DNA from: Rhodanobacteraceae bacterium | GTDB taxonomy: Bacteria > Pseudomonadota > Gammaproteobacteria > Xanthomonadales > Rhodanobacteraceae | Reading direction: 5' to 3' | Assembly: GCA_030167125.1 (NCBI GenBank) | Contig: CP126531.1 | Span: 2,257,001 to 2,321,000, forward strand | DNA length: 64,000 nt | Part shown: in pieces, positions 8,899-18,717 of the stretch | Position numbering within the stretch: the stretch's first letter is position 1 | Layout: each line of letters starts with the position of its first letter | Made by a program: the position numbers and the translations under genes | The notes under the pieces: generated by a model | What the model was told of the DNA's origin: nothing | Seen by the model: only the letters and a program-made list of their open reading frames with translations | The model's database searches: none

Positions 8899-10024
8899 CC
8901 TTTGCACCTTGCAGTATTTGCCTGGCGACGTTTCCCAGGGAAAATTTCTCCGCGCATGCAGCAATACCTGCGCCACGATCTTGCGTGTCGCGGCTTGCAA
9001 CCCGCATGGCAGACGCAATTGCCGAAGCATCGGCCGACCCGCACAAGATGCCGCAACCTTGGGCCACCAGCTGCGGCAAATCACCCACGGGGGTCGCAAT
9101 GACCGGCCGTCCCAACTTCATGGCGTCGGAAAAGACGACCGGGATACTTTCGATGCGGGAAGGAATCAATACCCAATCCGCATGCACGATGGCAAGTTCA
9201 GCCTCCGCCTTGGGGATGAACCCTCCCACCACGAGTGGCCGTCCCGCGTCCTGCAGGCACTTGGCTTTCTCGCGTACCAGAGCCTGCAACGGGCCGCCGC
9301 CGTAGATGGCGACTTCTGTGATTCGTTGCCAGTCCGCATCGTTGAGCATCGCCAGCGCATCCAGCAGCAAGTCGATCCCCTTGTTGCGATGCCAGCGCCC
9401 GATGAACACAAAACGGTATGGCGGGGCGGCGGGAGGTAGAGATGGTGCACGAGTCACGACCGCGCGCGTGGTCGGCAGGAATTTCACCGGCAGCCCACCG
9501 ATGGCCTCGCTGTCGCGCGCAAGCTGCAACCCGTCGGCGTAGCGGGAGCGCGCGTCCCGCATCACCATTCGCAACATGCGCCGCGCTACGGGCAGGCGGC
9601 CGAGTGACCAGACATCACTGCCCAGCATCCACACTGAATACCCGATCCCGAGTTCTCGCGACACCCTTCGTGCCCAGGCCCCGCAAGGCAATGCCCACAA
9701 GGCGAGAACGGATATCGCGCCGCCTGCCGCAGCGTCACGAGTGGCTTGCAAGCCTCCCCGCCACACGCGCGAAATCCAGCGAATATCGCCCAGTCGCCAT
9801 GGCTTCAAGGTGGAAAGCGGGCGAGAGGGTGCGGCGTAACGATAAACAGTCACCTTTTCCGCCCATCGCTCACGGGCCGTGGCGTATCCCGGAGCCACGA
9901 CGTTTATATCGATATGCTTGGCCAACTCCTCGACGAGGTCGACGACGAACGACCCCGCAGCCTCGCTGCCATCACCGTCGATGGGGAAGGAACTAGTCAC
10001 GAGCGCGAGGGCCGGCTTTGTCAT
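8891..10024 (-). CDS. GT4 family glycosyltransferase
   Basis: 377 residues, GT-B fold. The N-terminal Rossmann half starts MTKPALALVTSSFP, with GSFVVDLVEELAKHIDINVVAP near residue 25. The donor half has RFVFIGRWHRNKGIDLLLDAL (about 205-225), GGGPLQALV, and VLIPSRIESIPVVFSDAMKLGRPVIATPVGDLPQLV with the E-x7-E nucleotide-sugar motif. It is a retaining cytoplasmic transferase that builds a surface glycan. First intact gene of the leftward operon; the four genes that follow are coupled to it by overlaps or very short gaps. Its ATG overlaps a short open frame that may be the end of a lost upstream gene. Confidence 0.88.
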   Translation of the reverse strand: MTKPALALVTSSFPIDGDGSEAAGSFVVDLVEELAKHIDINVVAPGYATARERWAEKVTVYRYAAPSRPLSTLKPWRLGDIRWISRVWRGGLQATRDAAAGGAISVLALWALPCGAWARRVSRELGIGYSVWMLGSDVWSLGRLPVARRMLRMVMRDARSRYADGLQLARDSEAIGGLPVKFLPTTRAVVTRAPSLPPAAPPYRFVFIGRWHRNKGIDLLLDALAMLNDADWQRITEVAIYGGGPLQALVREKAKCLQDAGRPLVVGGFIPKAEAELAIVHADWVLIPSRIESIPVVFSDAMKLGRPVIATPVGDLPQLVAQGCGILCGSADASAIASAMRVASRDTQDRGAGIAACAEKFSLGNVARQILQGAKGE

Positions 10025-10083
10025 GCGAAAACGGCATCAATGACATGCGTTTCGACGCCGCACAGTGAGCGGAATTCGGACAG
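10021..10083 (-). pseudogene. Possible C-terminal remnant of a lost upstream glycan gene
   Basis: On the minus strand a frame encoding LSEFRSLCGVETHVIDAVFA ends in a TGA that overlaps the ATG of the GT4 gene (ATGA), the same coupling seen at the other joints of this operon. The frame is open only to about 10098, where it runs into the vapC end. This looks like the tail of a gene cut by arrival of the TA module, but about 20 residues are too few to prove homology; a leader peptide is the alternative. Confidence 0.3.
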
Positions 10084-10085
10084 TC

Positions 10086-10472
10086 TCACCACAGAAGCTC
10101 AACGTCGAACTGGCGCAGCGCACGATTCTTGCTAATCAGCGGCAAGCCTTCAATTTCCGCTTGCGCGGCCAGCAGGCGATCGAATGGATCGCCATGGGCC
10201 TGCTGGTAACTGCCTGCGGCCAATGCATGTGCACCGGTGATGGCAATCGACGAGAAGCCATCAGCATCGAGCAATTCCAGGTAGCGGCGCGGCGTCAGCG
10301 CAGGCAAGTCGAGCTTGCCCAACCTCGACTTGGTGGCAATTTCCCACGCCGAGGCGGCGCTGACGAAAATCTCGTTGCGTTCGTCGGCAATCAACCCGCG
10401 TATGCGCGAAGGCAGCTTTCGATCGTCGGTCCACCACCAGATCAGCGCGTGGGTATCGAGCAGAAGCCTCAC
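10086..10472 (-). CDS. PIN-domain toxin (VapC family)
   Basis: 128 residues from the GTG at 10472, which overlaps the antitoxin stop as GTGA; a GTG at 10484 is an alternative. The start RLLLDTHALIWWW contains the first catalytic Asp and is typical of the VapC subgroup paired with Phd/YefM antitoxins. Further landmarks are SAASAWEIATKSRLGKL (the conserved Glu) and GDPFDRLLAAQAEIEGLPLISKN (the second Asp pair). It should be a Mg-dependent RNase. The downstream end abuts the glycan operon at 10083. Confidence 0.85.
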   Translation of the reverse strand: MRLLLDTHALIWWWTDDRKLPSRIRGLIADERNEIFVSAASAWEIATKSRLGKLDLPALTPRRYLELLDADGFSSIAITGAHALAAGSYQQAHGDPFDRLLAAQAEIEGLPLISKNRALRQFDVELLW

Positions 10473-10702
10473 CGGCCTTCCCACGCACGCAGTTCTTCTT
10501 CGGGCAGCGGTTCGAAAAACGTCGGGCCGAGCTTGCCTTTCAACCGGCCCGGCTTGCGTTTTGTAGCCGCTGGCTTCAGCGGTACCAGCCGTGCGTACGG
10601 TTTGCCGGCCTTGCCCAGCACGATTTCCTCGCCAGCATGGGCCTTGTCGAGCAGACGCGACAGATGGGTCTTGGCTTCATGGACGTTGACGACTTCGCTC
10701 AT
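10469..10702 (-). CDS. Phd/YefM-type antitoxin
   Basis: 77 residues; the start MSEVVNVHEAKTHLSRLL at 10702 is the standard Phd/YefM N-terminus (DNA-binding part, residues 1-50), with HAGEEIVLGKAGKPYARLVPL completing the domain. The C-terminal basic stretch TKRKPGRLKGKL and the acidic PLPEEELRAWEGR tail bind the toxin. A promoter and a perfect dyad lie directly upstream (10710-10738), and the predicted transcript starts at or within a base or two of the ATG. The toxin follows with a 4-bp overlap. Confidence 0.87.
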   Translation of the reverse strand: MSEVVNVHEAKTHLSRLLDKAHAGEEIVLGKAGKPYARLVPLKPAATKRKPGRLKGKLGPTFFEPLPEEELRAWEGR

Positions 10703-10709
10703 GGCCGCG

Positions 10710-10738
10710 AGGTTAGTCCACCAAGTGGACCAAGTCAA
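10710..10738 (-). promoter_or_regulatory. Promoter with embedded operator for the Phd/PIN module
   Basis: On the minus strand, TTGACT (10733-10738), a 17-bp spacer and TAACCT (10710-10715). The spacer holds a perfect dyad GTCCAC-CAA-GTGGAC (10716-10730), ideal for repression by the antitoxin. The -10 box ends 7 bp before the ATG at 10702, implying a leaderless mRNA. The -35 box overlaps the stop codon of the upstream PIN gene. Confidence 0.6.
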
Positions 10739-11172
10739 TGTTCCACTGCAGAGTCCAGCCAATTCTCGACCTTCAGACCCTGCACGCGTCGGAACTCGCG
10801 CAGATTTGCAGTGACCACGACACAGCCGGAAGCACGTGCATGCGCCGCAATCAGCATGTCATTGGGTCCGATTGGGCTGCCGGCATGTTCCAGTCTTTTC
10901 CGGATATCGGCGTAGTGCACATCAACGGGCGCATCCAGCGGCAGAACGCGCATCAGCGACAGTATGGCGTCCGCTTGCGTTCGCAATCTGCGGGATCCGC
11001 TCCTGGCGGCGCCGAAGCGCAATTCAGCAGCGACAACAATGCTGGTGCAAACGTTTTGTTCGCCCATCGCGGCGATGCGCTCCGCGATCGAGCCCTGCGG
11101 ATGGCGCACGAGGTCGGACACGATGTTGGTGTCCAGAAGGAAGCGCGGCGCGTCCGCGGATCGCGCGATCAC
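10735..11172 (-). CDS. PIN-domain toxin (VapC/FitB family)
   Basis: 145 residues. FLLDTNIVSDLVRHPQGSI carries the first acidic residue and is typical of FitB/VapC proteins. The conserved SIVVAAELRFGA, IGPNDMLIAAHARASGCVVVTAN and FRRVQGLKVENW segments supply the remaining acidic residues and the C-terminal strand. It would be a Mg-dependent RNase neutralised by the VapB-type protein encoded just upstream, whose stop overlaps this start by 4 bp. It ends within the promoter of the Phd/PIN module, so the two modules sit head to tail. Confidence 0.87.
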   Translation of the reverse strand: MIARSADAPRFLLDTNIVSDLVRHPQGSIAERIAAMGEQNVCTSIVVAAELRFGAARSGSRRLRTQADAILSLMRVLPLDAPVDVHYADIRKRLEHAGSPIGPNDMLIAAHARASGCVVVTANLREFRRVQGLKVENWLDSAVEH

Positions 11173-11408
11173 AGGCGTACATCATCCGCGCGGGGAAGAT
11201 CCGTATCGATGTCGGGAAACTTGTCTTCCACCGGCTTCAAGGTGGCAAGCAAAGCCAGCAAGGGCGTCGCAGGTATCGGTTCCAGAATCAGGCGATCGCC
11301 CTCGCGGCGCAGGATGGCTTCGTCGGCATCGAACTCCATGTCACGAGGAATCCGGACCGCCTGATTGCGGCCGTTGCGAAACAGGTGGACACGGCGCATG
11401 GCGTTCAT
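11169..11408 (-). CDS. VapB-type (AbrB/SpoVT-like) antitoxin
   Basis: 79 residues from ATG at 11408, preceded by GGAAGG seven bases upstream. The N-terminal MRRVHLFRNGRNQAVRIPRDMEF is the swapped-hairpin AbrB/SpoVT DNA-binding motif of VapB antitoxins; DEAILRREGDRLILEPI completes it. The C-terminal part from about residue 50 is the toxin-binding tail. A perfect 8+8 bp dyad lies 20 bp upstream. The gene is coupled to the PIN toxin that follows. Confidence 0.85.
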   Translation of the reverse strand: MNAMRRVHLFRNGRNQAVRIPRDMEFDADEAILRREGDRLILEPIPATPLLALLATLKPVEDKFPDIDTDLPRADDVRL

Positions 11409-11428
11409 TTCAGGGCCTTCCCATACTT

Positions 11429-11448
11429 GCATAGGCCAAAGCCTATGC
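11429..11448. promoter_or_regulatory. Operator dyad of the VapBC module
   Basis: Perfect inverted repeat GCATAGGC-CAAA-GCCTATGC, located 21-40 bp upstream of the VapB start. Its size and place fit autoregulatory binding by an AbrB-type antitoxin. Confidence 0.6.
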
Positions 11449-11486
11449 CAACTATTGCACCCCGTCAAGGTCGCCCGCGAGCGCGC

Positions 11487-12335
11487 CTATGCATCACGGC
11501 GATAGGTGAGCGACGTGATCTGCTCGGAAATGAGGCCGATCAGGAAAACGATGACGGAGGCGCTCCACAGCGCGACGCTGATGAGGCTGAGCCGGCTGAA
11601 TTCCAGGAACGTGTAGGTCCAGTAGGCCCAACCCAGCAGGAAAAATGCAATCGCAGTGGGCGCAAACAGCTTCAGCGGCGCGTACAGCGTGGCGATCTTG
11701 AAAATGATCAGCAGGAAGCGCACGCCGTCGCGCAGCGGCTTGATGTGGCTCCTGCCGACACGCTCGGCGGCGCGGATCGGTACGTACGCGACCGGGTAGG
11801 CGCTGCGGAAGAACGCCATGGTGGACGTGGTCGGATAGCTGAAGCCGTTGGGCAGCAGGTGGATGAACTCGCGGAACTTGTCGGCGCGCGCGGCGCGGAA
11901 ACCGGAAGTGAGGTCGAGGACCGGATGGCCGGTCATCTTGGACGCCAGCCAGTTGTAGAAGGTGTTGGCGATGCCGCGGCCGACGCCGGCTTGGTCGCCC
12001 CAACCGCGGGCGCCGATCACCATGTCGAAGCCTTCGTCCAGTTTCGCGAGCAGGCGCGGGATGTCGGCGGGATCGTGCTGGCCGTCGGCATCCATGAACA
12101 CCAGCACGTCGCCGCTCGCGGCGCGCGCTCCGCGCTTGATGGCGGCGCCGTTGCCCATCGAATATGGCGTGCCGACACGCTTGACGCCCTGGCTGGTGCA
12201 AAGCTCGGCGGTACCATCGGTGGAACCGTCGTCGGAAACGATGATCTCGGCTTGCGGTTGCGCCGCTCGCAACGCCGGCAACAGGTCGGCGAGCGCGGCG
12301 GCTTCGTTCTTGGCCGGCAGGATGATGCTGAGCAC
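11487..12335 (-). CDS. GT2 family glycosyltransferase with two C-terminal membrane helices (DPM1/GtrB-like)
   Basis: 282 residues. The GT-A domain (about 1-215) has LSIILPAKNEAAALADLL, IIVSDDGSTDGTAEL and the metal-binding DADGQHDP motif (D-x-D type). The C-terminal part has two hydrophobic segments, APLKLFAPTAIAFFLLG and LISVALWSASVIVFLIG. This layout is that of polyprenyl-phosphate sugar synthases (GtrB, ArnC, DPM1-like), which load a sugar onto undecaprenyl phosphate for later transfer outside the membrane. No partner GtrA or GtrC-like gene is adjacent. Conversion from NDP-sugar is known for the family; the sugar is not deducible. Confidence 0.85.
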   Translation of the reverse strand: MLSIILPAKNEAAALADLLPALRAAQPQAEIIVSDDGSTDGTAELCTSQGVKRVGTPYSMGNGAAIKRGARAASGDVLVFMDADGQHDPADIPRLLAKLDEGFDMVIGARGWGDQAGVGRGIANTFYNWLASKMTGHPVLDLTSGFRAARADKFREFIHLLPNGFSYPTTSTMAFFRSAYPVAYVPIRAAERVGRSHIKPLRDGVRFLLIIFKIATLYAPLKLFAPTAIAFFLLGWAYWTYTFLEFSRLSLISVALWSASVIVFLIGLISEQITSLTYRRDA

Positions 12336-12449
12336 TGACGATCCCCTCGGGTTCGCGGCATCTTACAACCCGCAAGATGGATTCCGGATTCAGACTGCGG
12401 CAGGCCGCGGATAGCTTCGGGATGACGAAACTCATCCGCACGCTTGTCT

Positions 12450-12594
12450 TCCCCCTTCCGCAGGGAAGGGGATTGAGGGGGATGGCTCTTGCGCATTCCT
12501 GCATCCCCCCGCGCCTGGCGGCGCGACCCCCTTCGTTCCGAAGGGGGTGAAAGCCGCTGCTGCGACCCCCTCGTTCCGAAGGGGGGGTGAAAGC
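12450..12594. repeat. Intergenic palindromic repeat (family B), GT2-pilB gap
   Basis: Contains CCCCCTTCC-gca-GGGAAGGGG, then GATTGAGGGGGATGGC, a CGCGCC/GGCGCG dyad, and two copies of CCCCCTTCG/GAAGGGGG-type hairpins ending GTGAAAGCCG. The same blocks recur at 15944, 19371, 21264, 25388 and 28793. No gene was seen in the 434-bp gap 12336-12769 apart from this element and the pilB leader. Confidence 0.8.
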
Positions 12595-12769
12595 CGCGGC
12601 TGCGCACTCGCACCGCAGCGGAACGCAACTTGCATGATTATTTCTGCCGCGGAAAGTGCGGACGGGATGGCGGCACTGTTGGAGTGAGACATGGGTCTCG
12701 CCCGGCCCTGCCCAAGCCCCGGTTTTTGCGATACATTCAGCTTGCGATTCGGGGGGTTGGAAGACTTTC

Positions 12770-14506
<1,737 letters not shown>

Positions 14507-14591
14507 AGCCGGGAATCGGGAATGGGGATTCGGAAATCGAGCAGCAGGCGTGATTCTGCGCCTTCGGGATGATGAAGATCAACGACACTGG

Positions 14592-14611
14592 ATTCCCGCC
14601 CGCGCGGGAAT
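14592..14611. repeat. Short hairpin repeat between pilB and pilC
   Basis: Perfect arms ATTCCCGC and GCGGGAAT separated by CCGC. It is part of a CTGGATTCCCGCC..GGGAATGAC-type block, a style common in intergenic gaps of Xanthomonadales. It could moderate pilB-pilC transcription or mRNA decay. The 142-bp gap holds no gene. Confidence 0.6.
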
Positions 14612-14648
14612 GACAAGCAAAGCAGTACCGCATTCGGGGAATACATTC

Positions 14649-15917
14649 ATGCCCACCGCCACCGTTGCAGCCAAACCCAACGCCAATGTCGGCGCCGCCC
14701 GCGCGGCGGTCAAGCAATTGACCGTGTACGAGTGGACCGCGCTGGACAAGCGCGGCGTCAAGATGAAGGGCGAGATGCAGTCCCGCAACGCGAGCCTGGT
14801 CAAGGCCGAGTTGCGCCGGCAAGGCATGAACCCGCAGGCGGTGAAGGAAAAGCCGAAGCCGCTGTTCGGCGCGGCCGGCTCGCGCGTGAAACCGCGCGAC
14901 GTCGCGATCTTCAGCCGCCAGATCGCCACGATGATGGCGGCCGGCGTGCCGATGGTGCAGGCGTTCGAGATCATCGCCGGCGGCCAGCGCAACGTGCGTT
15001 TCAAGAACATGCTGACCGACGTCAAGCAGAACATCGAAGGCGGTTCGGCGCTGCACGAAGCCATGGCGAAGTATCCGGTGCAGTTCGACGAGCTGTACCG
15101 CAACCTGGTGCGCGCGGGCGAATCGGCGGGCGTGCTGGACACGGTGCTCGACACCGTCGCCACCTACAAGGAACGCATCGAGAGCATCAAGGGCAAGATC
15201 AAGAAGGCGCTGTTCTATCCGGCCGCGGTGCTGGTGGTGGCGTTCCTGGTGATGCTGATCCTGCTGATATTCGTGGTGCCGGTGTTCCAGAACGTGTTTG
15301 CCAGCGCGGGCGTGGCGCTGCCGGCATTCACGCAGATGGTGGTGTCGATGTCGGAGTTCATGCAGCACTACTGGCTGCCGTTCCTCGCCGTCGTGGTCAT
15401 TGCGATCGTGGGCACCATCATGGCCTACAACCGGTCGGAAAAAATGCAGCACGCCGTCGACCGGATGTCGCTGAAGATCCCGGTGATCGGCAACATCCTG
15501 CGCCAATCGGCCATCGCCCGCTTCGCACGCACCCTGGGCGTCACCTTCGCCGCGGGCGTGCCGCTGGTCGAGGCGCTGGATTCCGTGTCGGGCGCGACCG
15601 GCAGCATGGTGTACGGCCAGGCCATCCGCAAGATGCGCGACGACGTCGCGGTGGGCCATCAGTTGCATCTGGCGATGGCGCAGACCAACCTGTTCCCGAA
15701 CATGGTCACCCAGATGGTGTCGATCGGCGAGGAAGCCGGCGCGCTGGACAAGATGCTGTTCAAGGTCGCCGAGTTCTACGAGGAAGAAGTCAGCAACGCG
15801 GTCGATACCCTGTCCACCCTGCTGGAACCCATGATCATGGTGATCATCGGCGTGCTGGTGGGCGGCATGGTGATCGCGTTGTACCTGCCGATCTTCAAGC
15901 TGGCCGGCACGTTCTGA
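14649..15917 (+). CDS. pilC: Type IV pilus inner-membrane platform protein PilC
   Basis: 422 residues from MPTATVAAKPNANVG at 14649; the open frame extends upstream but enters the repeat-rich gap. There are two T2SSF domains (about 90-215 and 290-415), with FSRQIATMMAAGVPMVQAFEII and ARFARTLGVTFAAGVPLVEALDSV as the repeated signature. Three membrane helices lie near 195, 245 and 400. PilC is the integral-membrane platform that couples PilB rotation to pilin addition. The order pilB-pilC-pilD is the common gammaproteobacterial arrangement. Confidence 0.96.
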   Translation: MPTATVAAKPNANVGAARAAVKQLTVYEWTALDKRGVKMKGEMQSRNASLVKAELRRQGMNPQAVKEKPKPLFGAAGSRVKPRDVAIFSRQIATMMAAGVPMVQAFEIIAGGQRNVRFKNMLTDVKQNIEGGSALHEAMAKYPVQFDELYRNLVRAGESAGVLDTVLDTVATYKERIESIKGKIKKALFYPAAVLVVAFLVMLILLIFVVPVFQNVFASAGVALPAFTQMVVSMSEFMQHYWLPFLAVVVIAIVGTIMAYNRSEKMQHAVDRMSLKIPVIGNILRQSAIARFARTLGVTFAAGVPLVEALDSVSGATGSMVYGQAIRKMRDDVAVGHQLHLAMAQTNLFPNMVTQMVSIGEEAGALDKMLFKVAEFYEEEVSNAVDTLSTLLEPMIMVIIGVLVGGMVIALYLPIFKLAGTF

Positions 15918-15943
15918 CGTGGCGGCGGCGTGGGCATTCTTCT

Positions 15944-16088
15944 TCCCCCTTCGCGTGCGAAGGGGGATTGAGGGGGATGGCTTTCGTCGCACCCCCATCC
16001 CCTCGCCGCTGCGCGTCGATCCCCTTCGTTCCGAAGGGGATGAAACAATCTTCCCCTTCGCGCGCGCAGAGGAACCGAGGGGAATGGC
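15944..16088. repeat. Intergenic palindromic repeat (family B), pilC-pilD gap
   Basis: CCCCCTTCGCGTGCGAAGGGGG hairpin arms, then GATTGAGGGGGATGGC, then CCCCTTCGTTCCGAAGGGG, and a further degenerate unit ending at GGAATGGCTTTT. It fills nearly the whole 185-bp gap. Confidence 0.8.
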
Positions 16089-16102
16089 TTTTGTCCGGCA
16101 CA

Positions 16103-16960
16103 ATGACTGACCTCCCACTCGCCATCTGGATCGCCGCGGCCTGCGTGCTCGGCCTGATCGTCGGCAGCTTCCTCAACGTGGTGATCCTGCGCCTGCCCGC
16201 GCGCATGGAATATTTCTGGAAGCGCGACGCGCGCGAAATGCTGGGACTTGCCGATGACGGCGGGGCGCCGCCGCCGGATCTCGTGCGCAAGGGTTCGCAC
16301 TGCCCGCGTTGCGGGCACCCGTTGGCGGCATGGGACAACGTTCCCGTGCTCTCGTGGCTGCTGCTGCGCGGACGCTGCCGCTACTGCAAGGCGCCGATCT
16401 CGGTCCAGTATCCGCTGGTGGAGTTGCTGTGCGGGCTCGCCAGCGCGGTCGTGGTGTGGCACTTCGGCGTGACGTGGCAAGCCGGCGCGGGGCTTTTGTT
16501 CACCTGGTTCCTCGTCGCCGCCGCCGGCATCGACTTTCGCACGCAGCTGCTGCCCGACTCGCTCACGCTGCCGTTGCTGTGGCTCGGGCTCCTGCTGTCG
16601 CTGGTGCCGGTTTTCGTCGGCACCCGTGAAGCCGTGGTCGGCGCGGCCGCCGGCTACCTCGCGTTGTGGGCGGTGTTCTGGCTGTTCAAGCTGGCGACCG
16701 GCAAGGAAGGCATGGGTTACGGCGACTTCAAGCTTTTTGCCGCGGCCGGCGCGTGGATGGGCTGGACGGCGCTGCTGCCCATTATCATCATCGCCGCGCT
16801 CACGGGCGCACTCATCGGCCTGATCCTGCTGCGCGTGCGGGGGCAGGATCGTTCGGTGCCGTTCGCGTTCGGACCATTCCTGGCGATCGCGATGTGGATC
16901 TGGCTGGTCGCGGGACAACCCATCCTCGCCGCGTACCTGAATCTGACCGGATTGCAATGA
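16103..16960 (+). CDS. pilD: Prepilin peptidase / N-methyltransferase PilD
   Basis: 285 residues. The N-terminal methyltransferase-linked domain has two Zn-binding Cys pairs, CPRCGHPL and CRYCKAPI, about 21 residues apart. Eight membrane segments follow. The catalytic aspartates of the peptidase lie in GIDFRTQLLPD and GYGDFKLFAA. PilD cleaves the leader of type IV prepilins and type II secretion pseudopilins and methylates the new N-terminus, at the cytoplasmic face of the inner membrane. Its stop overlaps the ATG of the following phosphoethanolamine transferase gene, so that gene is translationally coupled to pilD. Confidence 0.96.
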   Translation: MTDLPLAIWIAAACVLGLIVGSFLNVVILRLPARMEYFWKRDAREMLGLADDGGAPPPDLVRKGSHCPRCGHPLAAWDNVPVLSWLLLRGRCRYCKAPISVQYPLVELLCGLASAVVVWHFGVTWQAGAGLLFTWFLVAAAGIDFRTQLLPDSLTLPLLWLGLLLSLVPVFVGTREAVVGAAAGYLALWAVFWLFKLATGKEGMGYGDFKLFAAAGAWMGWTALLPIIIIAALTGALIGLILLRVRGQDRSVPFAFGPFLAIAMWIWLVAGQPILAAYLNLTGLQ

Positions 16961-18717
16961 GCGGCATTGCGCCTCCACTGCTGCGCAAGCTTGCGCTGCT
17001 CGCGATCGCGCTGCTGATCGCTTTGCTGATGCTGCCGAATCTCGCATGGCTGGCGCACGATCCCGGCTGGCCGACATGGAGTGCGGCGCTGCTGCTGCCG
17101 CTGGCGCTGATGGCGGTGTTGTTTGCGCTGCTGGGGCGGTGGGTTTGGCTGGCGTGCCTGCTGCTCGTGCCGTTCGCGGTGCTGGCGCCGCTGGAAACCT
17201 ATTACGTCGCGCAATACCACCATCCGACTTCGGCGCAGATCATCGCGACGATCATCGCGACCAATCCGCTGGAGGCGCGTGAGTATTTCGGACACTTGAT
17301 CGTTCCGCTCGTGCTGGCGCTGCTGGCCGCGCTGGCGGTGGCGTTGCTGGCCGCGTGGGCAAGTTTTCGCGCGGACCTGCGCTGGCGCGGACCCGCGCGC
17401 ATCAGCGCGCTGTGCCTCGGCGTGATCGTGGCGCTGGTGCCGTTGGCGGTCGGCTATGTAGAGGCGCGCCACCAACCGGCGAAGACTTCGGATTCCGCCT
17501 CGGCGCCCCTGCACGTGTACGGCGATGCAATCGAGGACGGCTTTCCCTTCGGCGTGGTACCGCGCATCGTCGAGTACCGCCGCGAATGGAACCGGATGCG
17601 CACGGATGCGGCGAAGTTCAAGGCGTTCCGCTTTCATGCGCAGCGCGTCCGACCGCCCCTGCACCAGCGGCAGGTGTACGTGCTGGTGATCGGCGAGAGC
17701 AGCCGGCGTGCGAACTGGCAGCTGTTCGGCTACGACCGCGCGACCAATCCGGAACTGTCGAAGCTTTCCAACGTGGTGCCGATGACGCACTTCATCACCA
17801 CCTGGCCGGAATCGATCGCGGCGATCCCGATGATCCTCACCCGCCGCAAGCCCGACATGGCCTGGGATGCGCCGTGGCACGAAGCTTCCATCCTGCGCGC
17901 GATGCAGGAAGCCGGTTACGAGACCTGGTGGATCTCCAACCAGCAGGCGATCGGCGAGTTCGATTCGCCGGTGTCGATGTATGCGTACGAGGCCGAACAC
18001 GTGGAATGGCTGAACCACGCTTCGTGGACCGCGCCGGGGAGTTACGACGGCGACCTGGTGCAACCGCTGAAGGACGCGCTGCATGCATCGGACAAGGATC
18101 TCTTTATCGTGCTGCACATGATGGGCAGCCACGTGAAATACGATTACCGCTATCCGCCCGCGTTCGAGCACTGGAAGCCGACCCAGGTTTCGCCGCCGGG
18201 CCAGGGCAGCACCATCGAACGCGTGCGCAACAGCTACGACAACACGATCCTGTACACCGACCACGTGCTGGCGCAGGTGATCGACGCGCTGAAGCAGAGC
18301 GGCGCGGTCACGGCGCTGTGGTTCGAATCCGACCATGGCGAACTGATCCCGACGCCGACCTGCGACAAGGAAGGCCACGGCGTCGGCACCGTGGCCGAGT
18401 ACGAGATCCCCGCGCTGTTCTGGTATTCGAATGCCTACCAGCAGCATTTCCCGCAACGCGTTGCGGCCTTGCGCGCCAACGCGGGCAAGCGCACGCTTTC
18501 GGCGGACACTTTCGAATCACTGATCGACATGGCCGGCGTGACGTTTCCCTCGCACGATGAAACCTGGAGCCTGTTCAGCCCGGCGTGGCATTACCACACG
18601 CGCTGGGTCGCGCAGACGCGGCACATCGATTTCGACACCGCGCGCTTCGACAAGACATGCCAGCGCGTGCTGCCGGGCACGTCCGGCAGCGCGGACGACG
18701 ATGACGACGACGAATGA
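16957..18717 (+). CDS. EptA-like phosphoethanolamine transferase (sulfatase fold)
   Basis: 586 residues. Several membrane helices lie in residues 1-160, then a periplasmic alkaline-phosphatase-like domain. The nucleophile region is LVIGESSRRANWQLFGYDR (about 240-258), with Ser where Thr is commonest. Metal ligands are suggested by WFESDHGEL and EGHGVG. The family (EptA, EptB, CptA) transfers phosphoethanolamine from phosphatidylethanolamine to lipid A or core sugars and alters polymyxin susceptibility. The C-terminus ends in a run of six Asp and one Glu. It overlaps pilD by 4 bp and coaE by 17 bp, an unusual place for this gene. The acceptor is inferred. Confidence 0.85.
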   Translation: MSGIAPPLLRKLALLAIALLIALLMLPNLAWLAHDPGWPTWSAALLLPLALMAVLFALLGRWVWLACLLLVPFAVLAPLETYYVAQYHHPTSAQIIATIIATNPLEAREYFGHLIVPLVLALLAALAVALLAAWASFRADLRWRGPARISALCLGVIVALVPLAVGYVEARHQPAKTSDSASAPLHVYGDAIEDGFPFGVVPRIVEYRREWNRMRTDAAKFKAFRFHAQRVRPPLHQRQVYVLVIGESSRRANWQLFGYDRATNPELSKLSNVVPMTHFITTWPESIAAIPMILTRRKPDMAWDAPWHEASILRAMQEAGYETWWISNQQAIGEFDSPVSMYAYEAEHVEWLNHASWTAPGSYDGDLVQPLKDALHASDKDLFIVLHMMGSHVKYDYRYPPAFEHWKPTQVSPPGQGSTIERVRNSYDNTILYTDHVLAQVIDALKQSGAVTALWFESDHGELIPTPTCDKEGHGVGTVAEYEIPALFWYSNAYQQHFPQRVAALRANAGKRTLSADTFESLIDMAGVTFPSHDETWSLFSPAWHYHTRWVAQTRHIDFDTARFDKTCQRVLPGTSGSADDDDDDE

